A stretch of 64,000 bases of DNA from NCBI RefSeq assembly GCF_900101785.1, contig NZ_LT629688.1:558001-622000 (forward strand), read 5' to 3'. This stretch comes from Auraticoccus monumenti (GTDB lineage: Bacteria > Actinomycetota > Actinomycetes > Propionibacteriales > Propionibacteriaceae). Positions 51,140-59,667 of the stretch are shown here, piece by piece. Each line of letters begins with the position of its first letter. Position 1 is the first letter of the stretch. The notes beneath the pieces were generated by a model, which made no database searches, was not told the DNA's origin, and saw only the letters and a list, made by a program, of their open reading frames with translations. The position numbers and the translations under genes are program-made.

Positions 51140-51601
51140 GTGCCCTCCGACGTCGTCCTCAAAGCCATGAACGCGGTCCACCGCATCGCCATCAAGGTCA
51201 GCGGAGGACGGCTCGGCCACGACCTGATCGGCATGCCGTCGCTGGAGCTGACCACCACCGGGCGCCGGTCCGGGCAGCCGCGGTCGGTGATGCTGACCGC
51301 ACCGCTGCAGCTGGGTGACGGGCTGGTCGTGGTGGCCTCCCGAGGAGGGGACGACCAGCACCCGGCGTGGTTCCACAACCTGGTGGCCGACCCCGACGTC
51401 CGGGTGTCGCTGCGTGGCGGGCCGAGCACGCCGATGCGGGCGCGCGTCGTCGGACCCGAGGAGCGGGCCGAGCTGTGGCCGCAGATCGCCGGGAAGTACC
51501 GCAACTACGCCGGCTACCAGCGGCGCACCGACCGCGAGATCCCGCTGGTGGTGCTGGAGCCTGTCGGCCCTGAGCAGCGGGACGTCCCGCCGGCGTCGTA
51601 G
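51140..51601 (+). CDS. F420-type (deazaflavin-dependent) nitroreductase-family protein
   Basis: The 153-residue split-barrel protein is of the DDN family: GMPSLELTTTGRRSGQPRSVMLT, LVVVASRGGDDQHPAWFHNLVADPDVRV (in pieces), then WPQIAGKYRNYAGYQRRTDREIPLVVLEPV. Members use reduced F420 to reduce quinones and nitro compounds. The pattern implies that the host makes F420. GTG start at 51140, 77 bp from the divergent transferase gene. Confidence 0.88.
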   Translation: MPSDVVLKAMNAVHRIAIKVSGGRLGHDLIGMPSLELTTTGRRSGQPRSVMLTAPLQLGDGLVVVASRGGDDQHPAWFHNLVADPDVRVSLRGGPSTPMRARVVGPEERAELWPQIAGKYRNYAGYQRRTDREIPLVVLEPVGPEQRDVPPAS

Positions 51602-52088
51602 GCGACCACCGGGCCGCGGGCGGCTGCCCAGCACCGCTGACGCGAGCACCACCACCATCCCCCGCCGGCCGCCGACGTCCCGGCCTCCTCGGTCAGCGCC
51701 GGCCACCCGGCCACCTGTTGGTCGGGACGCGACTTGCCCCGAGGCGTCGCCTCGTCCGTCTTCCACACGACCACTCGGGGCACGCCCGTCCAGTCGTCGA
51801 ACGGGGATGTCCTGGTCACGACTCCCACGAGCACGACGAGCTGGCCCGACCTTCCGCCGCGACCCGCCTGCACGCGCGGGTCGTCGGCGCCCAAGAGCCC
51901 GTGCCTCCGGATGTCCGGCCACCGAGCACCGCCGAGCAGCCGGACGTCCGGCCCGCAAACCATCCCGCTTCCCCAGCCCCCGGAAACCCGTCCGACCGCT
52001 CCGCACTCCGAGCGCCGGGCCCCCGACGCGTCCGCGAGACGGCTCCCGCGAGAAGCCAGCACGCACACCCACCGACGAGGGAGACCAC
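51602..52088. other. 487-bp stretch without a recognisable gene
   Basis: Open frames on both strands lack plausible starts or families. No clear hairpin or repeat. The last 40 bp include the ribosome site of the SDR gene (GAGGGAGACC). Confidence 0.5.
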
Positions 52089-52784
52089 ATGGAGCTGCAC
52101 GGCGCACGGATCCTGGTGGCCGGAGCCACCGGCGCCCTCGGTGGTCAGCTGACCACCGCCCTCCTCGCTGCGGGAGCGACCGTGGTCCCCGCCGGCCGAG
52201 ACCCCGAGCGTCTCGTCGAGGTGGGCGAGGAGTGCGGGCAGACCGGTCTGCACCTCGACGTCGTCGACGCCGACGCCTGCCGCCAGGTCGTGGATGCCGC
52301 GACTGAGACGCTCGGCGGGCTGGACGCCCTGGTCGTCGCGGTCGGCGTCGCCTCCTTCGGCCGCGCGCTCGAGGCCGACGACGCGGTGGTCGAGGAGCTG
52401 TTCGCCGTCGACGTGCTCGGACCGATGTCGCTGGTGCGGGCCGCCGCGCCGCACCTGGGTGAGGGCGGCACCGTGGTCGTCCTCTCCGCGATCCTCGCCG
52501 ACGTCCCCACCGCCGGGATGGCGGAGTACAGCGCCGCCAAGAGCGCCCTGTCGACGTGGCTGGGGCTGGTCGGCAAGGAGGAGCGCCGGAAGCTGCACGT
52601 GGTCGACGTCCGCCCACCCCACCTGGACACCGACCTGTCCGATCACCCGCTGGCCGGGACCGCGCCGAAGCTCCCAGCCCCCTACCCCGCCGCCCGTGTG
52701 GTCGAGGTCGTGCTGGAGGCCGTGCGCGACGGCAAGAAGGAAGTGGTCTGGGACGCCGACGCCCGCGAGGTCGTCGCCCGCTGA
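52089..52784 (+). CDS. Short-chain dehydrogenase/reductase
   Basis: This 231-residue cytoplasmic SDR has the cofactor loop VAGATGALGGQL, DALVVAVGVASFG in place of the usual NNAG, serine in VVLSAIL and the catalytic YSAAKSA. The C-terminal half is short, with DVRPPHLDTDLS. The missing NNAG asparagine is replaced by AVGVA, a modest departure. The substrate is unknown. Confidence 0.88.
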   Translation: MELHGARILVAGATGALGGQLTTALLAAGATVVPAGRDPERLVEVGEECGQTGLHLDVVDADACRQVVDAATETLGGLDALVVAVGVASFGRALEADDAVVEELFAVDVLGPMSLVRAAAPHLGEGGTVVVLSAILADVPTAGMAEYSAAKSALSTWLGLVGKEERRKLHVVDVRPPHLDTDLSDHPLAGTAPKLPAPYPAARVVEVVLEAVRDGKKEVVWDADAREVVAR

Positions 52785-52793
52785 CCGCGCGCC

Positions 52794-53630
52794 TCAGGCA
52801 GAGGCGGTTCCGCCCGGACGTCCCGCCACGGCCGCCCGCGTAGCCACCCGGAACACCGGCCACCCGATCTCGGTGCGCCAGGCCGACGGGTCGGCGGTGT
52901 CCCGCGGACCGACGAGGTAGGTCTCCCGGACCGGTCCGGCCACCGCGAGCGCGTTCCCGACCACCCAGGCACCCAGCTCGCCGTAGGTCACCTGGATGTC
53001 GTCGTGGTCGCCGACGTGGGTGGCCGCCGCCAGCTCGACGGCAGGCAGCGTGACGGGGCGCACCCGCCCGCCACGCGGCGGCCGACTGGTCGGCCGGTAC
53101 ACGACCAGGTGGCCCCGACCCACCTCGAACAGCGAGTTGTCGTACAGCCCGCCCGGGGCCCCGGTTGGCTGAGAGACCAGAGCGTCGAGCTCGGCCATCG
53201 CGCCGCTGTACCAGGGCAGGACGTCGTCCAGTTCGACGTCGCCCTCGACCGCCGCCACCGTGGTGGCCGGGACCGAGCGCAGCTCCACCTGCAACGGTGC
53301 GGGGTCCGGCCGCAGCAGCCGGCGCAGCGACACCACCGCCGCCCGGGTCCGGGCCAGCTCGGACTCCAGACGTCGGAGGTGGTCGGCGACGAGGTCGGCA
53401 CGGGTGGCGGGGTCGGCGGAGCGCACGATGCGCCGGACCTCCGCCAGGGGGACGTCCAGCTCGCGGAGGCGGTGGATGACCTGGGCGGTCGGGATCTGGT
53501 CGGCGCTGTAGTAGCGGTAGCCGCTCGCGTCGTCCACCGTCGCGGGGACGAGGAGGTCGGCGTCGTGGTAGCGGCGCAGCGTGCGCACGCTCAGGTGGGT
53601 CAGGCGCGAGAACTCCCCGATGGCCAGCAT
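52794..53630 (-). CDS. MerR family regulator with GyrI-like effector domain
   Basis: The 278-residue regulator starts with the MerR HTH and wing (IGEFSRLTHLSVRTLRRYHDADLL, then GYRYYSADQIPTAQVIHRL, in pieces), and continues with the dimerisation helix. A GyrI/AraC-type effector-binding domain begins VELRSVPATTVAAVEG and includes PWYSGAMAELDAL, as in multidrug regulators such as BltR/BmrR. ATG 53630 opens the HTH directly. It probably controls the divergent SnoaL-like gene through the dyad between them. Confidence 0.9.
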   Translation of the reverse strand: MLAIGEFSRLTHLSVRTLRRYHDADLLVPATVDDASGYRYYSADQIPTAQVIHRLRELDVPLAEVRRIVRSADPATRADLVADHLRRLESELARTRAAVVSLRRLLRPDPAPLQVELRSVPATTVAAVEGDVELDDVLPWYSGAMAELDALVSQPTGAPGGLYDNSLFEVGRGHLVVYRPTSRPPRGGRVRPVTLPAVELAAATHVGDHDDIQVTYGELGAWVVGNALAVAGPVRETYLVGPRDTADPSAWRTEIGWPVFRVATRAAVAGRPGGTASA

Positions 53631-53646
53631 GGTGGCAGTGTGCACC

Positions 53647-53661
53647 CTCCCCCAGGGGGAG
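53647..53661. promoter_or_regulatory. MerR-type dyad in the divergent promoter
   Basis: CTCCCCC-A-GGGGGAG is a perfect 7-bp-arm dyad 17 bp from the MerR start codon and 48 bp from the divergent gene. ACCCTCCCCC/GGGGGAG dyads are typical of this MerR group. A second half-copy (TTGACCCTCCCC) lies at 53672. Confidence 0.55.
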
Positions 53662-53708
53662 AGTCCCGTCCTTGACCCTCCCCGCGCCGGACGCCGCACG
53701 GTGGGGTC

Positions 53709-54062
53709 ATGAGCAACCCGACGACCATCGAGCCCACGCAGCTCCCCGCCACGATCCTCGCCTACCTCGCCGCGCACGCCGCCGGTGAGCTCGACGCCGC
53801 CGCCCGCACCTTCGCCCCGACCGCCGAGGTCACCGACGAGGGCAAGACCTACCGCGGGACCCAGGGGGTCCAGGACTTCCTGCACAAGGGCGGCAGCCAG
53901 TACACGTACACCACCGAGCTCATCGGCGCCGAGCGCACCGACGACCAGCACTGGGTCGCGGTGAACCGGCTGGAAGGCGACTTCCCCGGCGGCATCGTCG
54001 ACCTCCGCTACCGCTTCACCCTGGCCGACGACCTCATCACCGAGCTGGTCATCGCGCCCTGA
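53709..54062 (+). CDS. SnoaL/NTF2-like fold protein
   Basis: The 117-residue protein fits the cone-shaped NTF2-like family: ILAYLAAHAAGELDAAARTFAPTAEVTDEGKTYRG in pieces, then the edge strands YTTELIGAERTDDQHWVAVNRLEG and a terminal DDLITELVIAP. Members include cyclases and ester hydrolases, but many only bind ligands. No catalytic residues stand out. Divergent from, and probably regulated by, the MerR protein. Confidence 0.85.
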   Translation: MSNPTTIEPTQLPATILAYLAAHAAGELDAAARTFAPTAEVTDEGKTYRGTQGVQDFLHKGGSQYTYTTELIGAERTDDQHWVAVNRLEGDFPGGIVDLRYRFTLADDLITELVIAP

Positions 54063-54099
54063 CGCCCGGTCCACGCCCTGGCACGACCTGTGTCGCAAA

Positions 54100-54218
54100 C
54101 GGGGACGCCAGTCAGACCCGCGCCCGTCGAGCACCATCGACACCGCCGCCCGCGAGACACCGACCCCGCGAGCGACCTCGGCTGAGGTAGCGACCTCGGC
54201 TGAGGTCGCCTTGCGCAT
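54100..54218 (-). pseudogene. Truncated LacI-family regulator (DNA-binding domain only)
   Basis: Reading from an ATG at 54218: MRKATSAEVATSAEVARGVGVSRAAVSMVLDGRG. This is the start of a LacI helix-turn-helix (SAEVARGVGVSRAAVSMVLDG), after which resemblance ends and the frame continues antisense to the SnoaL-like gene. The first half contains an 18-bp tandem duplication (ATSAEV encoded twice). It starts 11 bp after the GH32 stop on the same strand, so it looks like the remnant of that gene's regulator. Confidence 0.6.
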
Positions 54219-54228
54219 CGCCCGGACC

Positions 54229-55494
54229 CTAGCCAGCGGCGGGCGGACGGAGTCGGTGCAGCCGGTGGCCGCTGCCGATGACCTCCCACCCCGCGTCGTC
54301 GCCCGGGTAGCCGCGCGTGGTGGTGGTCCGCCCGTCGGCGTGGAACACCTCCACCAAGGACCCGTCGACCAGCACGCGCGCCCCGGCGCCCCAGGTGACG
54401 AGCTCCTCACCGCCCAGCAGCAGTGCGCCCGGTCCCACGGCCTCGACCTCGAAGGAGTGCGCCGGGGCCAGCTCGGAGCCGTCCAGCTCCCCGGCCCGCA
54501 GACCCAGCAGCTCCACAGCCGGTTGCTGCACGAGCTCGCCGTCCACGACGTCCAGCTCGCGCGGACAGGTGAGCACGCCCTGCCAGCCCTGCTCGGCGAC
54601 CTGCTCCGGAGACCGTCCGCGCTCGGCGGCCCACCCCCACATCAGCACCCGGCCCGCGTCGGGGTCGACCAGCAGCTGGGGGGCGTAGAAGGTGGGGCCG
54701 TCGTCGACCACCCCGCCGCGCTCGGCGACGAACCGGAGGGCGTCACCCTCGGGCACCAGGTCCCCCAGCACCCAGCGGACCCCGTGGAGGTCGTGGCCGC
54801 CCTCGACGCTCCGCCACAGCGAGAGCACCAGCAGCCAGCGCCCGCCGATCCGGACCAGGTTCGGGCACTCCCAGATGTTGGCCCGAGCCACCTCGGCCAG
54901 CACCGGGTCGGAGTCGTCGAGGAGCACCCCGCGCGGCTGCCAGTCGGTCAGGTCGTCGCACTGCCACAGCAGCAGCTGGGGACGTCCGTCCGGGGCGCCG
55001 GCGCCCTGAACGCCCCAGCGTCGGCCCTCGGCGGTGAACACGAACGGGTCACGGACGTCAGTGACGCCGGGGAGCCTCGGCATCGGGACGGTGGCGTGCT
55101 CGTCGGCGACGAAGCGCCGCAGCTCGCGGTCGCCGCGGGCCAGCACGACGTCCGCGCTGCCACCGGGTACCGAGATGGCGCTGTAGACCAGGGTCGGGAC
55201 GCCGTCGTCGACCACCAGGCAGCCGGACCAGCAGCCCAGGGCGTCCAGGCCGTCCGGGCGCGGGGTGAGCGTGATCGGCTCGTCGGTCCAGCGGAGCAGG
55301 TCGGTGGAGGAGGCGTGGCCCCAGTGGATCTGGTGGTGGTCGACCGACTCGGGGTGGTGCTGGAAGAACACGTGGTAACGGCCGTCGACCCTGGCCAGCC
55401 CGTTCGGGTCGTTGAGCCACCCGCGTCCCGGGCGGACGTGCCAGATCGGGCGGAGCCGGTCGGTCTGGTTGGGGGTGGGAGGGGAAGCGGTCAT
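54229..55494 (-). CDS. GH32 family beta-fructosidase (invertase/levanase type)
   Basis: This 421-residue glycosidase has the three GH32 landmarks: the nucleophile in GWLNDPNGL (about residues 28-36), the transition-state stabilising RDP in TDVRDPFVF, and the acid/base in WECPNLV. Other marks are HVFFQHHP and DGPTFYAPQLL. A short C-terminal beta-sandwich includes VLVDGSLVEVFHADG. No signal peptide, so it cleaves imported sucrose, its phosphate or short fructans. ATG 55494 with AGGAG upstream is used. A LacI remnant follows immediately. Confidence 0.9.
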   Translation of the reverse strand: MTASPPTPNQTDRLRPIWHVRPGRGWLNDPNGLARVDGRYHVFFQHHPESVDHHQIHWGHASSTDLLRWTDEPITLTPRPDGLDALGCWSGCLVVDDGVPTLVYSAISVPGGSADVVLARGDRELRRFVADEHATVPMPRLPGVTDVRDPFVFTAEGRRWGVQGAGAPDGRPQLLLWQCDDLTDWQPRGVLLDDSDPVLAEVARANIWECPNLVRIGGRWLLVLSLWRSVEGGHDLHGVRWVLGDLVPEGDALRFVAERGGVVDDGPTFYAPQLLVDPDAGRVLMWGWAAERGRSPEQVAEQGWQGVLTCPRELDVVDGELVQQPAVELLGLRAGELDGSELAPAHSFEVEAVGPGALLLGGEELVTWGAGARVLVDGSLVEVFHADGRTTTTRGYPGDDAGWEVIGSGHRLHRLRPPAAG

Positions 55495-55548
55495 GTGCTC
55501 ACTCCTGGATGTCTTCCCAGACGTCGGTGGGAGAGGTCGGCGTGTCAG

Positions 55549-55563
55549 CCTGACGCGGTCAGG
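55549..55563. promoter_or_regulatory. Dyad CCTGAC-GCG-GTCAGG upstream of GH32 gene
   Basis: A perfect 6-bp-arm dyad with 3-bp spacer, 55 bp upstream of the GH32 start in the divergent region shared with an aldo/keto reductase. It could be the operator of the LacI gene that is now truncated, or a target of another regulator. Confidence 0.4.
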
Positions 55564-55767
55564 ACAGAGCCTGCGGGGGCACCCACCACGTGTCAATCAC
55601 CTCGCGAGAACTCCATCCTGTCTCATGACCGGCCGGTTCGAGTCGACGCGACGGGGGGCGGGCACGGAGCCGTCGACACCGCCGGTGAGAGTGGGGGGCC
55701 GACGTCGCCGGAGCCAGGCCGGGACCCCTCGGCCGTCTCGCCCAGCCCCGCGCGTAGCGTCGAGGCC

Positions 55768-56652
55768 ATGCGCAACAGAACCATCGGAAACGACACCGTC
55801 GGACGCGTCGAGGTGGGGGCCATCGGTCTCGGCCTGATGACCTTCGACCAGACAGGCAGCCAGCCCCGCGAGCAGCTGCTCCACACGGTGAAGGCCGCCC
55901 TCGGCGCCGGCGTCACCCTGTTCGACACCGCCGACGCCTACGGGCCCGGTGAGGAGAAGGGTGCCGGCGCCCAGGGCGAGAACGAGCGCCTGATCGCCTC
56001 GCTGCTGGACGAGCTCGGCGTCCGGGATGAGGTGTTCCTGGCCACCAAGGGCGGGCACACCCGCACCGACGGCGGCGGCTGGGACTCCGACAGCAGCGAC
56101 GCGCACCTGAAGGAGGCCGTCGACGCCAGCCTGCAGCGGCTCGGGGTGGAGCAGCTCTCGCTGTGGCAGCACCACCGTCCCGACCCGAACGTGAGCTGGG
56201 AGGCGACGGTGCAGACCCTCAGCGACATCGCGAAGTCCGGCAAGGTGCGGATGATCGGCCTGTCCAACGTGGACCCGGAGCAGATCCGCGCCGCCCACGC
56301 CGTGCTGGGCGACATGCTGGTGAGCGTGCAGAACCAGTTCAGCCCGAAGTTCCGCACCAGCCTGCCGGAGATCGACGTCTGCACCGAGCTGGGTCTGGCG
56401 TTCCTGCCGTGGAGCCCGCTGGGTGGACTGGGTGACGCCAAGGAGCTGGCCGAGAAGCACCCGGCGTTCGCCGAGATCGCCGACGCCCGTGGTGTCAGCG
56501 CCCAGCAGATCGCGCTTGCCTGGGAGCTGGCCCAGTCCCCGATCGTGATCCCGATCCCCGGCGCCAAGCGTCCGCAGTCGATCCACGACTCCGCAGCCGC
56601 TGCGGACATCGACCTGACTGCTGACGAGATCGCCGCACTCGACCGCGACTGA
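55768..56652 (+). CDS. Aldo/keto reductase
   Basis: The 294-residue NADPH-dependent reductase has Asp and Tyr in FDTADAYGPGEEK, Lys in ATKGGHTR and His in LWQHHRPDP, giving a complete tetrad. The C-terminal cofactor site PIPGAKRPQSIHD is typical of YakC-like members. There is a glycine/serine-rich insertion (GGGWDSDSSD) after the lysine. ATG 55768 follows CGAGG. The substrate is unknown. Confidence 0.9.
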   Translation: MRNRTIGNDTVGRVEVGAIGLGLMTFDQTGSQPREQLLHTVKAALGAGVTLFDTADAYGPGEEKGAGAQGENERLIASLLDELGVRDEVFLATKGGHTRTDGGGWDSDSSDAHLKEAVDASLQRLGVEQLSLWQHHRPDPNVSWEATVQTLSDIAKSGKVRMIGLSNVDPEQIRAAHAVLGDMLVSVQNQFSPKFRTSLPEIDVCTELGLAFLPWSPLGGLGDAKELAEKHPAFAEIADARGVSAQQIALAWELAQSPIVIPIPGAKRPQSIHDSAAAADIDLTADEIAALDRD

Positions 56653-56659
56653 GTAGTTC

Positions 56660-56735
56660 ATCCCCGCCGGTAGACGTAGCCGGCACCGAGCGGCCGACGG
56701 CTTGCTCGGTGCCAAGCGCTCTACCGCCCGGGGAT
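56660..56735. terminator. Compound hairpin between convergent genes
   Basis: Three nested stems: ATCCCCG/CGGGGAT (56660, 56729), CGGTAG/CTACCG (56668, 56721) and GGCACCGAGC/GCTCGGTGCC (56682, 56704), separated by small bulges. The 76-bp structure fills the gap between two convergent stops. It probably terminates both genes. Confidence 0.7.
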
Positions 56736-56746
56736 CGGCGGCTAGG

Positions 56747-57508
56747 TCAGAGGTTCTCGTAGGCCCGGCTGGGGACCTGGGTGGCGAGCTTGCCGCCGCT
56801 GACGTCGACCAGGGTGCCGGTGATGTAACTGGCGGCGTCGCTGGCCAGGAAGACCAGCAGGTCCGCGACGTCGTCGGTACTCTCCCACCGGCGAAGCGAC
56901 AGGGTGTCCAGCAGCCGGTCCTGGTCGGGCGTGCTCATCTCGGCGAACCCGTTCATCGCCGTCGGCACCATGCCCGGCGCGTAGGCGTTGACCGTGACGT
57001 CCCAGGGTCCGAGCTCGCCGGCCAGCACCCGGGTGAACTGCACGACGGCCGCCTTCGAGGCACCGTAGGCCGCTGCACCGATGCTCGGCACGATGGCCGC
57101 GAACGAGGCGGCGTTGAGGATCCGCCCGGACCGCTGCTGCTTCATGGTCGGGATCACCGCCTGGCTGAGCAGGAACACCCCGCCGACGTTGACGTCGAAG
57201 CAGGCCCGCCAGCGTTCCCAGTCCAGGTCCTCCACGGCGCCGACGACATTGATGCCGGCGTTGTTGATCAGGACGTCGATCCGTCCGTGCCGCTCGACCA
57301 CCGTGCGGACGGCCGTGGCCACCGACTCCGGCGAAGTCACGTCGCAGACCAGCTGCTCGTGGTCGGCGGCTCCGTCGGCCTCCTCGAAGGCGAGATCGAG
57401 CGCCACCACCGCAGCCCCCTCGGCGACGAAGCGCTGGACGATCGCCCGTCCGATGCCCCGCCCTCCCCCGGACACCAGCACGACCTTGTCGGTGTGGTCG
57501 ATCAGCAC
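56747..57508 (-). CDS. Short-chain dehydrogenase/reductase (FabG-like)
   Basis: This 253-residue classical SDR has the cofactor loop VSGGGRGIGRAI, NNAGINVVG, serine in LNAASFAAI and catalytic YGASKAAVV, then the C-terminal YITGTLVDVSGG. All catalytic residues are present. It probably oxidises or reduces a sugar or polyol with NAD(P). It is divergent from a second SDR, 72 bp away, which may act on a related substrate. Confidence 0.9.
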   Translation of the reverse strand: MLIDHTDKVVLVSGGGRGIGRAIVQRFVAEGAAVVALDLAFEEADGAADHEQLVCDVTSPESVATAVRTVVERHGRIDVLINNAGINVVGAVEDLDWERWRACFDVNVGGVFLLSQAVIPTMKQQRSGRILNAASFAAIVPSIGAAAYGASKAAVVQFTRVLAGELGPWDVTVNAYAPGMVPTAMNGFAEMSTPDQDRLLDTLSLRRWESTDDVADLLVFLASDAASYITGTLVDVSGGKLATQVPSRAYENL

Positions 57509-57580
57509 TGTGGTCTCCTTGCCTGTGGGTCAGTGAGGACGACACTACTGACGAACGCGCGCACAGACGGAGGAGTCATC

Positions 57581-58297
57581 GTGGACAAGGTGCTGTGGGT
57601 CACCGGAGGCGGCAGCGGCATGGGGGCGGCGGCCGCTCGCCACGCGGCTGGACAGGGCTGGCGCGTCGCCATCAGCGGTCGGCGCGAGGACGCCCTGGCC
57701 CAGGTCGCCGCGACGATCACCGCCGCCGGCGGTGAGGCGCTGACGGTCCCGCTCGACGTGACCGACCCCGAGCAGGTGCGGGCCGCGCACGACACGGTGC
57801 TGCAGCAGTGGGGACGGCTCGACGGCCTCGTCCTCTCCGCCGGCCTGAACAACCCGCGACGCAGCTGGGCCGACCAGAACATGGACGACTTCGCCCGCAT
57901 CGTCGACACCAACCTGGTCGCCATCGCCCGAGTCATCGACGTCTCCCTTCCGGAGCTCCGGCAGCGACAGGGTGTGGTCGTGGTGATCTCCTCCTACGCC
58001 GGCTGGCAGGTGAGCCCGATGGCGGGGGTGGCCTACAGCGCGAGCAAGACCGCGCTCTCCTCGGTGGCCATCAGCCTGAACAAGCAGGAGGGTGAGCACG
58101 GCGTCCGGGCCTGCCACCTGTGCCCCGGCGACGTCGCCACCGAGTTCCTGCAGCAGCGGCCCAACGTCCCTGACGCGGCGGCGCAGGCGAAGATGCTGAC
58201 GCCAGAGGACATCGGGCGGGCGGTGCTGTTCGTGCTGGACTCGCCCAGTCACGTCCGGATCGACGAACTGGTGATCTCACCAGTGTCACAAAGGTGA
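57581..58297 (+). CDS. Short-chain dehydrogenase/reductase
   Basis: This 238-residue SDR has VTGGGSGMGAAAA, LSAGLNNPRR (in place of NNAG), serine in ISSYAGW and YSASKTALS with the catalytic Tyr and Lys. The GTG at 57581 is chosen because GGAGGA lies six bases upstream; the much longer open frame is a GC artefact. Its stop marks the end of the uniformly GC-rich DNA: the following 331 bp are visibly lower in GC. Confidence 0.88.
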   Translation: MDKVLWVTGGGSGMGAAAARHAAGQGWRVAISGRREDALAQVAATITAAGGEALTVPLDVTDPEQVRAAHDTVLQQWGRLDGLVLSAGLNNPRRSWADQNMDDFARIVDTNLVAIARVIDVSLPELRQRQGVVVVISSYAGWQVSPMAGVAYSASKTALSSVAISLNKQEGEHGVRACHLCPGDVATEFLQQRPNVPDAAAQAKMLTPEDIGRAVLFVLDSPSHVRIDELVISPVSQR

Positions 58298-58628
58298 CGC
58301 CCTGCAAATGGTGGCTGGCAGTGCGTTTTATACTCTGCGGCGAGGGAACATGCGACCTAAACTGGCTTCAGAACGCACAGCGGCTTTTGCACAGGTCCAT
58401 TCGGTGGGGAAGTCTAACTGCGGCGTTTAAGCTCTCCCCAACGCCCTCGCGAGTCGCACGACAGTCCAGTGGGGCAGCCTTCCTTGATTTAAGAGCGCTC
58501 GGCGGCAACAGTTGAATGGCGATCAAGCCTCAGCTCGAGAGCTGAGCGCCCGCCACGGAGGTAGCCAGAGGTCGCTGTGCGGGCTAGCCTTGCGACTGTG
58601 GCACGGGCGGGGTTTGACTGACCTTGCC
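58298..58628. other. Lower-GC gap, possible island boundary
   Basis: After the SDR stop the composition changes abruptly (GTGCGTTTTATACTCTGC, TTGATTTAAGAGC). A 7-bp hairpin CTCAGCT-CGAG-AGCTGAG lies at 58529-58546. A 73-codon open frame starting at 58294 has no recognisable features, and I do not call it a gene. Confidence 0.4.
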
Positions 58629-59156
58629 CTAGCGTAGCGGGTGGTCCGGCAGTGGCGGGAAGTTCGGAGCCTGCTCCGTCACCTTCCCGCCGTTGACCTC
58701 GACCTTCAGTTGCTGCTCGAGCCGAGAAGACGCCTGCTCGATCGCAGCCTGGTAAGCGACTACCGCCTGGCGTTCGGGTGACACTTCACCGAAGTTCAAC
58801 TTGGACACGACCGAGACCGGCGCGGCCCTGACCCAGTCTCGGAGGTGCCGAACGTGTCGTCCGAACTGGTTCAGTTCATCAAGAACTGGCCTCTCACCCA
58901 TTTCGAGTTCAGCAACCGAACTGCGATTCGTGAGTCCGTAGATGCGGACGCTTGCGACTGTCTCGACGTTAGGCGAGCAAGCCAAATCTTTGAGGTTACG
59001 AAGCTCAATCAACAGCTCGCCGACCGTAGCTCGCTTCCGATCCAACGCATCGCCACGCTCCGTTCTACTCAGGAGGTACCAAGCGAAGCCACCGGCGACC
59101 AAGCCGCCCAAGATCGCCCCAACAATGCTGGGGAACCAAGCATCCACCCACGTCAC
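58629..59156 (-). CDS. Hypothetical membrane-anchored protein
   Basis: The 175-residue protein begins with one membrane helix (IVGAILGGLVAGGFAWYLLS, residues 10-29) followed by a basic stop-transfer (RTERGDALDRKR) and a helical cytoplasmic domain (LLIELRNLKDLACSP, VLDELNQFGRHVRHLRDWV, AAIEQASSRLEQQL). The domain has coiled-coil character. I do not recognise a family. Codon use is less GC-biased than in the genes to the left, consistent with acquired DNA. The 386 bp between it and the insertion sequence show no gene. Confidence 0.6.
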   Translation of the reverse strand: MTWVDAWFPSIVGAILGGLVAGGFAWYLLSRTERGDALDRKRATVGELLIELRNLKDLACSPNVETVASVRIYGLTNRSSVAELEMGERPVLDELNQFGRHVRHLRDWVRAAPVSVVSKLNFGEVSPERQAVVAYQAAIEQASSRLEQQLKVEVNGGKVTEQAPNFPPLPDHPLR

Positions 59157-59536
59157 GTTGAGAGGATACCGACTAGTTGGGTGACACGCCGCAACCGGCC
59201 GGAGATCGCTCGGCCCAACAGGAGCACGGCGATCGCTGCCCGGCGGCGGATGACCTGCGAGTCAAAGGACAACGCGCCTTCGACGTCACACCGTTAGCCC
59301 GAAGTTACGCTGGCGCGGAGCAGGGCAGGGACTGACCAGCCCTCCACCGCGGAGATGGAGCCCGCGGGTTCGCATGGCCGTCCTGTGCCGGACCGATGCC
59401 GGTGTCGACGCGGGCTGGGGTCAACGCGGTCGCGGACAGCTTGCTGAGGCATTGAACTCCTCGCCACCGATGACCAGTGACTGCGCGACGGCGTCCCGAT
59501 GGAATTGCCGAGGCCCGCGGCGGGCTGGGGGACGCA

Positions 59537-59542
59537 GCTAGC
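59537..59542 (+). repeat. IS481 target-site duplication (left copy), GCTAGC
   Basis: GCTAGC directly precedes the left end TGTACTGACC and recurs directly after the right end (60646-60651). It fits the NCTAGN target known for IS481 elements. Confidence 0.8.
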
Positions 59543-59600
59543 TGTACTGACCCGGCACGTTGGTCGAGTAAGTGTGACGCGCTGATCTGAAGTGGTAGCG

Positions 59601-59667
59601 CACGAGGGCCTCCCGCGGTGGAGTGGAACTGCCTAGGTATCCGCTTCACTCACAGGAGGCCCTCGTG
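59601..59667 (+). promoter_or_regulatory. Start-codon-sequestering inverted repeat of the IS transposase
   Basis: CACGAGGGCCTCC (59601-59613) is the exact reverse complement of GGAGGCCCTCGTG (59655-59667). The latter contains the ribosome site GGAGG and the GTG start of the transposase. In a transcript that enters from outside the element, the two would pair and hide the start. Confidence 0.65.

Noticed and set aside
58294-58515. 73-codon frame after the SDR gene
   Set aside because: No ribosome site, family or typical codon use; lies in a composition-break gap.
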